NCBI GenBank assembly: GCA_945878515.1
Contig: CAMCTL010000011.1
Location: forward strand, 1-34,136
Direction: 5' to 3'
Origin: Flavobacterium psychrophilum
GTDB lineage: Bacteria > Bacteroidota > Bacteroidia > Flavobacteriales > Flavobacteriaceae
DNA length: 34,136 bases
Shown piece after piece: positions 27,400 through 34,136 of the stretch. Position numbers and translations under genes: made by a program. Within the stretch, counting starts at the first letter, position 1; each line of letters begins with the position of its first letter. The notes beneath the pieces were generated by a model. The model was not told where the DNA came from. It saw only the letters and a program-made list of their open reading frames with translations, and did not search any database.

Positions 27400-27444
27400 C
27401 TGGATAGAGCAGGATAGAACTTAATAGGCAAAACACTAAGTTTA
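27400..27444 (+). promoter_or_regulatory. Composite promoter 6 for the sulfatase unit
   Basis: CTGGATAGAGCAGGATA (27400-27416), 20 nt, then TAAGTTTA (27437-27444), one base from TAnnTTTG. The sulfatase ATG is 41 nt after the box, so the leader is short. Confidence 0.78.
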
Positions 27445-27485
27445 TTTTTTTTTAAACGTATTCTAAATTAATTATAAAAAAACAA

Positions 27486-29231
27486 ATGTATAAAAGCAGC
27501 ATTTTAGTAGTTGTAGTGAGTCTTTTGTTTATTTCAAATTTTGTCAGTGCTCAACAAAACAACAGCAAAGAAAGGCCTAATATTATATTTATACTGACTG
27601 ACGATCAGCGTTTTGATGCAATAGGCTATGCCGGAAATAAATATGTTCAAACTCCAGAAATGGATAAGTTAGCAAGTTCTGGAACCTATTTTAACAAAGC
27701 CATAGTAACAACCCCAATTTGCGCAGCTAGCAGAGCGAGTATTTTGACCGGTTTATACGAAAGATCACACAATTACACCTTTGAAACAGGGAATATTAGA
27801 GAAGAGTATATGGCAAATTCTTATCCAAAATTGCTAAAGAATAACGGATATTTCACCGGTTTTTATGGCAAATTTGGAGTTGGATATGGCGATTTAGAAT
27901 CACAATTTGATGTTTATGAGTCCTACGATAGGGATGTAAAATACAAAGATCGAAGAGGTTTTTTTTATAAAACAATTGGGAAAGACACAGTACATTTAAC
28001 CCGCTATACAGGGCAACAAGCACTCGATTTTATTAGTACGGTTTCAAATAAAAAACCATTTTGTTTGTCTTTAAGTTTTAGTGCACCACATGCACACGAC
28101 CCAGCGCCAGACCAATACTTTTGGCAACCAGAAAGCGATAAATTATTTGCTAATACCACCATACCAGCTCCGGATTTATCAGAAGATAAATATTTTAAGT
28201 CTTTGCCAAAAGGAGTTCAAGATGGTTTCAATAGATTGCGTTGGACTTGGCGTTTTGATACACCAGAGAAGTATCAAAAAAGTGTAAAAGGCTATTATCG
28301 AATGATTTCTGAAGTAGATTCTGAAATCAAGAAAATACGTGAAAAATTAGCAGAAAAAGGTTTAGATAAAAATACCATAATTATAGTCATGGGCGATAAT
28401 GGGTATTTTTTGGGCGAACGTCAATTAGCCGATAAGTGGTTGATGTATGACAATTCTATAAGGGTGCCAATGATTATTTATGACCCAAGAGCGAATGCAC
28501 ATCAAGACATTAATGATATGGTTTTAAATATTGACATACCAACTACAATAGCGGATTACGCAGGAATAGCAAAGCCTGCTTCTTGGCAAGGAAAAAGTTT
28601 GAAACCAATAGTAACAAAAGAAAAGAAAACTATTGCTAGAGACACCATTCTTATTGAGCATATTTGGGAATTTAACGAAATACCACCAAGTGAAGGAGTT
28701 CGTACCAAAGAATGGAAATATTTTAGATATGTCAATAATAAAGCATGGGAAGAATTATATAACCTGCAAATAGACCCAAAAGAAACAAACAACCTTATTT
28801 CTAGCAAAAAACACGAAAAAATAGCCCGTGCACTCCGAAATAAATGTGATGAACTTATTAAAAAGAACTCTAACGTTTATCGATCTGCACCCGCAGACTT
28901 AAAGGTCGAGTTTATAAAACAGCCAAGTTCTGATGTAAGTAGTTTAAACCCAAAACTGGAATTTGAATGGACCATAGCCAAGGAATCGAAATTTCAATCG
29001 GCTTATCAAATTATAGTAGCATCAAACAAAGCAAGTTTAAACAACAATGTTGGAGATATTTGGAATAGCAAGCAAGTGCGTTCAAGTGCGTCAAAAAAGA
29101 TAGAATTTAATGGTTTGCCTCTTGAAAAAGATAAAACCTATTATTGGAAAGTGCGAATTTGGGATAATGAAAATCGTTTGGTAGATTATTCAGAATCCCA
29201 AGAATTTAAGCTAAGTTCAATAAAAAACTAG
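27486..29231 (+). CDS. Family S1 sulfatase with C-terminal rhamnosidase-type (Rha78A N-terminal) Ig-like domain
   Basis: The 581-residue protein has a signal peptide (about 1-22, SAQ). The sulfatase domain spans about 29-465: metal ligands in LTDDQ (D39, D40), the formylglycine site CAASR (C79 to R83), SAPHAHDP (near 200) and MGDNG (near 301). It would remove sulfate esters in the periplasm or outside. The position that reads GKWHxG in many S1 sulfatases reads GKFGVG here. Residues about 472-581 resemble the N-terminal Ig-like domain of GH78 alpha-L-rhamnosidases (FEWTI ... SAYQIIVAS ... [11 protein letters not shown] ... YYWKVRIWD). The protein stops where the rhamnosidase would continue, so it may be a shortened sulfatase-GH78 fusion. 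Confidence 0.88.
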   Translation: MYKSSILVVVVSLLFISNFVSAQQNNSKERPNIIFILTDDQRFDAIGYAGNKYVQTPEMDKLASSGTYFNKAIVTTPICAASRASILTGLYERSHNYTFETGNIREEYMANSYPKLLKNNGYFTGFYGKFGVGYGDLESQFDVYESYDRDVKYKDRRGFFYKTIGKDTVHLTRYTGQQALDFISTVSNKKPFCLSLSFSAPHAHDPAPDQYFWQPESDKLFANTTIPAPDLSEDKYFKSLPKGVQDGFNRLRWTWRFDTPEKYQKSVKGYYRMISEVDSEIKKIREKLAEKGLDKNTIIIVMGDNGYFLGERQLADKWLMYDNSIRVPMIIYDPRANAHQDINDMVLNIDIPTTIADYAGIAKPASWQGKSLKPIVTKEKKTIARDTILIEHIWEFNEIPPSEGVRTKEWKYFRYVNNKAWEELYNLQIDPKETNNLISSKKHEKIARALRNKCDELIKKNSNVYRSAPADLKVEFIKQPSSDVSSLNPKLEFEWTIAKESKFQSAYQIIVASNKASLNNNVGDIWNSKQVRSSASKKIEFNGLPLEKDKTYYWKVRIWDNENRLVDYSESQEFKLSSIKN

Positions 29232-29416
29232 TTAATACTATTAATATACAAATCAATGTAGCAGTTTTAACACTGTTGCGAAGTTTGAAATATACTGTAT
29301 TCCCTATTTTGAAATTCGTTGAAAACATACAATTAGCTCCAGGTAAACATACTATTGAGCTTAAAATAAACTCTTTTAAAATAAATGATTTTTTAACAAA
29401 TATAAATTTTATAATT
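29232..29416 (+). pseudogene. Possible remnant of a deleted coding region between sulfatase and acetylesterase
   Basis: Between the sulfatase stop and the esterase ATG, one frame (the esterase frame) is open throughout. It reads VENIQLAPGKHTIELKIN (about 29319-29372) followed by SFKINDFLTNINFI. This looks like the final beta-strands of a sugar-enzyme or carbohydrate-binding beta-sandwich, not random translation. It may be the tail of a gene lost by deletion, perhaps the same event that shortened the sulfatase fusion. The match is to a general pattern only, so confidence is low. Confidence 0.3.
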
Positions 29417-30871
29417 ATGTCTAAACACCACCCTTTCATTAGTTTATTATTGGTACTAGTTAGTTCTTTTTGTTTTTCTCAAACAAAAATGCCTTCATTT
29501 TTCTCCAATAACATGATTTTACAGCAACAAGAAAAAGTATCCATTTGGGGGACAGATGCACCAAATACAACAGTTGAAATCGAAACCTCTTGGGGACAAA
29601 AATCAAGCACAACTGCAGACGCAAGTGGAAATTGGAAGACCAAAATCCCTACCATTGCAGCTTCATTTCAAAAGCATACAATAACTATTAAAGGAACAAC
29701 CAGTATTACCTTTGAAAATGTTTTGATTGGGGAAATATGGTTTTGCTCAGGGCAGTCCAATATGGAAATGCAAATGAAAACCTTAAATAAAAACCCAACT
29801 CAAAAATCTGAAGAATTAATTAATACTTCTTCGAATACGAATATTCGCTTATTCAATTCAGAGCGCAACATTAGTTTGTCTTTAGAAACTGATGCTATTG
29901 GTAAATGGGAAGAGGCAAATCCAGAATCTGTAACAAAATTTAGTGCTATAGGTTATCTGTTTGGAAAAAAATTGTTTGATAAATTACAAATACCTATTGG
30001 AATAATTGAAGCTTCTTGGGGTGGTACATCTATAGAATGTTGGTTGCCACAAAAAGCCATTCAAGAATATTCTGAAATTAAAATACCTACTAATATATAT
30101 AAAGACGAAGAAAAATCCAAAGAAAAAAAGCCAAAACCAACGTTATTGTATAATGCTATGGTTTATCCGTTTAGGGATTTTTCAATAAAAGGATTTTTAT
30201 GGTATCAAGGAGAAGGAAAACGAGGAAACGCATGATTTTATAAAAAATATATGCAAACTTTAATCGGTTCTTGGCGCGATCAATGGCAGCAAAATGCACT
30301 ACCGTTCTATTTTGTTCAAATTGCTCCTTTTGATTACAATGTAAGATATAAAAGCAAAACAGCCTCTTTTGGCGCCAATTTAGTTCGTGAAGCCCAAATT
30401 TTTGCAGCCCAAGAAATAGCAAATACCGGTGTAGTTGTTACAACAGATGTTGGAAATTGTAGTGATATACATCCTACAGAAAAAAATGCAGTTGCTGAAC
30501 GATTGGCAAATTGGGCATTAGCAAACGATTATAACAATAAAGACATAACCTTTAGAAGCCCAGAATATAAATCGATGGATATTAAAAAAAGTAAGGCTAT
30601 CATTGAACTTAATTTTTTTGGCAACAAAAAAGAAAACACTAAGCTGGATAGCAAAAAGGAATTAAAAGATTTTGTTATTGCGGGAGAGGATAAAGTGTTT
30701 TATCCAGCAACAGTAAAAATAAACAAGGATCAAACACTAACGGTTTATAGCGATAAGGTTGATAAACCAGTAGCCGTTCGTTACGGATTTATAGATTGCA
30801 TGGAAGGAACATTATTTAGTAATTCAGGTTTGCCTGTTTCTCCTTTTAGAACAGATGATTGGGCAGAATAA
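29417..30871 (+). pseudogene. Sialate O-acetylesterase family gene (SASA/SGNH esterase) interrupted by an in-frame TGA
   Basis: The family removes acetyl esters from sugars and works in the periplasm. The ATG at 29417 gives a signal peptide (about 1-23, FCFSQ). The catalytic Ser is S114 in SGQSNM; the Asp/His pair is D350/H352 in SDIHPTEK. The reading frame is broken once, by TGA at 30233-30235 (codon 273). Downstream the same frame continues as FYKKYMQTLIGSWRDQW and runs to the TAA at 30869. The full length of 484 residues is normal for the family. Upstream of the stop is FLWYQGEGKRGNA, the usual WYQGExNxxNA motif, so the stop replaces one residue. A single C-to-T change from CGA (Arg) would explain it. 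The first half alone lacks the Asp/His, so no active enzyme is expected without readthrough. Confidence 0.85.
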
Positions 30872-30916
30872 GTGCACTTTTGTTTCAAAAAATACAATCT
30901 TGATAAAACATATATA

Positions 30917-33487
30917 ATGATGAATAAAGACATTCTATTAAAAATAAAAATGCTTCTGTTTTGTTTCTTGCTGAGCATAAGTGGTTACACTCAAAATTCT
31001 CAACGCCCATTTATTTGGGTCAAGCAAGAAGACAGAGCTAAAATCCTTAATAAAATTGAAACCCAAGCTTGGGCTAAATCGTATTATAAAGAATTTAAAG
31101 AAAGACTCGATGCAGATATTTCCTCTTACCAAAAATCGCCTAATGATTTTTTGATGAAAATTCCTTTCGATTGGACGAAACAAAAAACGGGTGTTACCCC
31201 ACCCTTAATGTCCTTTATCGATTCGAATGCATCAAATGATTCCGAAAGGTATTTACAATTCAAATATTTGCAAATTGGAGTGGATTGTGGTGTGATGTAT
31301 TTTTTAACTGAAGACAAAACCTATGCCCAATGTGCTCTCGATATTTTGCACGCTTACGTTGAAGGACTGATACAAATCAAACCATCTGATGAACTTAGTA
31401 ATGGAGGTTGGTTGTATCCAACAGACCATTTAAGAGAAGCTCGTGTCATTGGAGCACAAATCCCAATAATATATGATTTCGTTGCACCTTATATAGAGAG
31501 TCAAAATAAGCCTTATGATATTGGAAAAAAGAGTTTTACAGAATTTTCAGTTCAAAATGCGCAACAAGTTTTCTTGACTTATGCAAGATTAGCGGCAGAG
31601 CACGGTAATATTGGCACTAATTGGTCAGTTTTAGAAGCTTTTAGTTTGGTTCAAAACACATTAGCCATAAATGATTTAGAACTAAGAAAATCCTATTTAG
31701 ACTTTTATTTAACAAAAGGCACAGACAAGCAAGAAGCATTAACTACTATATCTGAGAGGTATAAAAATGATGGCGATGTTTTTCCAGAAACCTCTCAGTA
31801 TTCAAACGATGTGGCCAATTTTTCAACTCGTTTAATGATTATCTTGAACAAGTATAACCCTAGTTTGAAATTAGGGGAAAAGTATTATAAAATCCCATTT
31901 TCTTTAGACAGATGGACTAGTATTCGCTATCCGAATAATCAAATAATCAGATTTGGTGATGGTCAACGCAGTTTTAGTACTCCTTACAGATATTATGATA
32001 TGGCCTATATTTTAGGACAGCAAGATAATGTTGCCAAGATTACGGATAAATTTGGCCCACTCCTTACTCAAGGACTAAAATCAGGAGATTATAAAAGAGA
32101 AAAAGTAGGTGAACGTTCAGCTGGTATTACAATTTATTACACCCCAACCGAACTATTATGGATAGACGAAATTAAAGAGTATTCTTTAGAAAATACGGTT
32201 TTATCAAGAACAGATACCTTTACTCATGCTGGGATATTTTTGCAACGAAATTTAAGTTCAACCAATAATGCTGACGATGGACTGATGTGTTTTGTCGGTG
32301 GCGGTCACATGGTACATGGTCATGCCAGTGGTATGGATATGGAGTTATATGGATTAGGAAGAGTTCTTGGGGTAGACCACGGACATGGTTCTTACAGAAC
32401 TGACTTACACGAAAACTACTCCCGTTTATTTGCAGCTCACAATACGGTAATTGTTAATGGTGCCAGTCAAGGAGAAGGCGGATGGGTCGGACTTGGGATG
32501 AATTCAACAGAGTTGGTTACCATGGAACCTAAGCCACTAATGAAGGCGCTATCTCCTAACCATTCCTTTACGAGAACCAACTTTTTAGATGATAAAGGAG
32601 ATAAAGCCGAAGCAAAACAAGAACGTACATTAGCCTTAATTCGTACCTCACCTACAACAGGTTATTATGTTGATGTTTTCCGCTCTAAGTCGATACTTCC
32701 TAATGAATATCACGACTATCTGTATCATAATTTTGGTGATGAACTTAGATTTGAAAACGAAGATTTAACTTTAAATCCCGATGATCAACGCTATATGGCA
32801 AATGCAAATGTGGAGTGGAAACAAAACAGACAATATCGAAATCCAGGATGGCATTTCTTCAAAAATGTAGCGTCTTCTAACGTTTATGAATCGGATGTTA
32901 AAGCAACATTTGAGATTAATAAACCAACAGATAATAAACGATATATGAAATTGTATATTGCTGGAAACAAGAATAGAGAATACACTAAGGTTATGGCGCC
33001 AAATACTTTTGAAGCACCAAAACCTTATGACAAATTACCCACACCGACCTTGGTCATTCGACAAAAAGGAGAAGCTTGGAGCAATCCGTTTGCAGTGATT
33101 TATGAGCCAACTTTTGATCCTAAATCAAAAAGCGGTATTCAATCGGTTAATAAAATTGAAAACAATGGCGTGTTTCAAGGTTTTAAAGTAATAAGTAAAG
33201 TAAATAACGAATTAATTACCCAATACATTATCAATCAAGCCAATGATTCTGATTATATAAATAAAGAATTGGCACTAAATTTTAAAGGAAGCTTTATCGT
33301 GATAACCTATAATGAAAAGAAAAAAATTCAAAGTATTTACATTGGGGATGGCAAGTATTTTAAAAATAAAAACCTTGAGGTAAATTCAACCAATAATCTG
33401 CCTGTTTCAGCCTATATTGATTTTTCAAATAAAAAAGCTGAAGTGAATTCATCAGAAAATGTGAAAGTACTATTTTTAAAAAATTAG
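30917..33487 (+). CDS. Heparinase II/III-like polysaccharide lyase candidate (second copy)
   Basis: The 856-residue protein starts at ATG 30917 (MMNKDILLKIKMLLFCFLL); the frame also opens at a GTG at 30872, one base after the esterase stop, which would bury the signal peptide. The signal peptide ends near SGYTQ. The alpha/alpha-barrel region carries YPTDHLREARVIGAQIPIIYDF. The heparinase II/III-like region has VHGHASGMDMELYG (H467, H469, D474), then GVDHGHGSYRTDLHENYSRLFAAHN, rich in histidines as expected for a lyase active site. Unlike its paralogue at 490-3336 it has no T9SS tail, so it probably acts in the periplasm on imported oligomers. Expected action: beta-elimination at a uronic acid to give an unsaturated end, or a related elimination. 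The family (PL40-like or similar) needs a profile search. Confidence 0.78.
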   Translation: MMNKDILLKIKMLLFCFLLSISGYTQNSQRPFIWVKQEDRAKILNKIETQAWAKSYYKEFKERLDADISSYQKSPNDFLMKIPFDWTKQKTGVTPPLMSFIDSNASNDSERYLQFKYLQIGVDCGVMYFLTEDKTYAQCALDILHAYVEGLIQIKPSDELSNGGWLYPTDHLREARVIGAQIPIIYDFVAPYIESQNKPYDIGKKSFTEFSVQNAQQVFLTYARLAAEHGNIGTNWSVLEAFSLVQNTLAINDLELRKSYLDFYLTKGTDKQEALTTISERYKNDGDVFPETSQYSNDVANFSTRLMIILNKYNPSLKLGEKYYKIPFSLDRWTSIRYPNNQIIRFGDGQRSFSTPYRYYDMAYILGQQDNVAKITDKFGPLLTQGLKSGDYKREKVGERSAGITIYYTPTELLWIDEIKEYSLENTVLSRTDTFTHAGIFLQRNLSSTNNADDGLMCFVGGGHMVHGHASGMDMELYGLGRVLGVDHGHGSYRTDLHENYSRLFAAHNTVIVNGASQGEGGWVGLGMNSTELVTMEPKPLMKALSPNHSFTRTNFLDDKGDKAEAKQERTLALIRTSPTTGYYVDVFRSKSILPNEYHDYLYHNFGDELRFENEDLTLNPDDQRYMANANVEWKQNRQYRNPGWHFFKNVASSNVYESDVKATFEINKPTDNKRYMKLYIAGNKNREYTKVMAPNTFEAPKPYDKLPTPTLVIRQKGEAWSNPFAVIYEPTFDPKSKSGIQSVNKIENNGVFQGFKVISKVNNELITQYIINQANDSDYINKELALNFKGSFIVITYNEKKKIQSIYIGDGKYFKNKNLEVNSTNNLPVSAYIDFSNKKAEVNSSENVKVLFLKN

Positions 33488-33552
33488 TTTTTTAGAATAA
33501 AAAACACACTTGCTAAAACTTATATTTACTTCAAATACCTTTTAAAAATAAA

Positions 33553-34136
33553 ATGAAATCTTTCAAACTTGTTTTAGTGCTTTTTAGCGTTCTTTTATTT
33601 TTTGGTTTCACTGTTGAAAAACGGAACAAAGTGCCAACGGCAAATGAGGTTATTAAAATAACCGAAAAAGTGGCCAATTGGCACATGAATCAAAAATTAA
33701 ATGATTTTAAAAACAATGGCAAAGCATCAAGTGTAAATCAGATAAATGAATTGCATTGGTCCAATGCTATGCTATATATGGGTATTTTTCAACTTAGTGA
33801 GGCGTCTCACTATCCAAAATACATTAATTGGCTAATTGAAACAGGCGAAAGAAACAACTGGAAAATTCACGAACAAAAAAACAAAATTGATGATTATTCG
33901 GTAAGCCAATGCTATTCAAGTATTAATGAACAACCGCATTTAAGTAGAAAGCAACTTTTAGTTCCGACAAAAACACTAATAAACACACTAATAAATAGCA
34001 ACCAAAACAAAGATTGGCAATGGAAATCAAGCGAAGAACTCTTTTTGCAACCAGCTGTTTTGGCAAAATTATCCAAAATAAAAAAAGATAGTACGGCAAT
34101 TTATTTAGACTATTTAGATAGGCAATACCAAAAAGC
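33553..34136 (+). CDS. GH105/GH88-type unsaturated uronyl hydrolase, N-terminal part (runs off the window)
   Basis: ATG at 33553 opens 194 complete codons with no stop to the window end. A signal peptide is visible (MKSFKLVLVLFSVLLFFGF). The body matches the (alpha/alpha)6 start of GH105-type hydrolases: EVIKITEKVANWHM, then ELHWSNAMLYMGIFQLSE, YINWLIETGERNNWK, and IDDYSVSQCYSS (D113, D114), which corresponds to the ADD...Q.Y stretch of the family. These enzymes remove 4,5-unsaturated glucuronic or galacturonic acid from oligosaccharide ends, supplying the KduI/KduD substrate. It lies 65 bp after the lyase in the same unit. GH105 is preferred over GH88 by general pattern, not firmly. Confidence 0.75.
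   Translation, partial: MKSFKLVLVLFSVLLFFGFTVEKRNKVPTANEVIKITEKVANWHMNQKLNDFKNNGKASSVNQINELHWSNAMLYMGIFQLSEASHYPKYINWLIETGERNNWKIHEQKNKIDDYSVSQCYSSINEQPHLSRKQLLVPTKTLINTLINSNQNKDWQWKSSEELFLQPAVLAKLSKIKKDSTAIYLDYLDRQYQK

Noticed and set aside
29276..29416. TTG at 29276 as the start of the acetylesterase
   Set aside because: It would bury the signal peptide that begins at the ATG at 29417. The upstream part is better read as spacer or remnant.
30233..30235. TGA in the acetylesterase gene as a selenocysteine codon
   Set aside because: The position is not a catalytic Cys/Ser position in the family, and no selenocysteine insertion hairpin was recognised just downstream. A nonsense mutation or sequence error is simpler.
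1..34136. CRISPR array, tRNA, rRNA, integrase or insertion sequence
   Set aside because: No regularly spaced repeats, tRNA-like cloverleaf, transposase or integrase reading frame, or terminal inverted repeats were recognised on either strand.

Overview
The window is AT-rich and comes from a member of the Bacteroidota, most likely a marine or algae-associated Flavobacteriaceae. The evidence is a SusC/SusD pair, a type IX secretion C-terminal tail, TAnnTTTG-type -7 promoter boxes and flavobacterial lipoprotein signals. The content is one polysaccharide utilization locus (PUL) together with the catabolic genes for its sugars. The sugars implied by the genes are L-rhamnose (complete pathway) and a 4,5-unsaturated uronic acid (kduI, kduD, a GH105-type hydrolase, two heparinase II/III-like lyase candidates). 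A sulfatase is also present. A sulfated rhamnose/uronate polymer such as the green-algal polysaccharide ulvan fits best; rhamnogalacturonan I is the main alternative. The substrate is inferred, not shown.

Layout. 1-72 is the last 24 codons of an upstream gene with a secretion tail. 490-3336 is a secreted heparinase II/III-like protein with the same kind of tail. 3908-13943 is a same-strand run: RhaT symporter, bifunctional rhamnulose-1-phosphate aldolase/lactaldehyde dehydrogenase, rhamnose isomerase, rhamnulokinase-type kinase, the three LldEFG (LutABC) lactate-oxidation proteins, and class I fructose-1,6-bisphosphatase. 14198-15244 is a GntR-type regulator. 15333-18005 (minus strand) is a GH95 lipoprotein. 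18616-21458 is kduI, kduD and a DUF4861 protein. 21797-27244 is SusC, SusD and a fasciclin-like lipoprotein. 27486-34136 is a sulfatase with a rhamnosidase-type accessory domain, a sialate O-acetylesterase family gene broken by one in-frame stop, a second heparinase II/III-like protein, and a GH105-type gene cut by the window end.

How it works together (inference from families): outer-membrane and secreted enzymes cut and desulfate the polymer, SusCD imports oligomers, and periplasmic hydrolases release rhamnose and unsaturated uronate. RhaT imports rhamnose. Rhamnose becomes dihydroxyacetone phosphate plus L-lactaldehyde, lactaldehyde is oxidised to L-lactate in the same fusion protein, and LldEFG oxidises lactate to pyruvate. 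KduI/KduD convert the uronate product towards 2-keto-3-deoxygluconate. Fbp supports gluconeogenesis from the triose and pyruvate products.

Main discovery: six transcription units (both strands) are headed by the same composite promoter. It is a 17-bp direct repeat, consensus CAGGATAGTACAGGATA with half-sites 10 bp apart, placed exactly 20 nt before a TAnnTTTG-like -7 box. This looks like the binding site of one activator that switches on the whole locus. No tRNA, rRNA, CRISPR array or transposase was seen.
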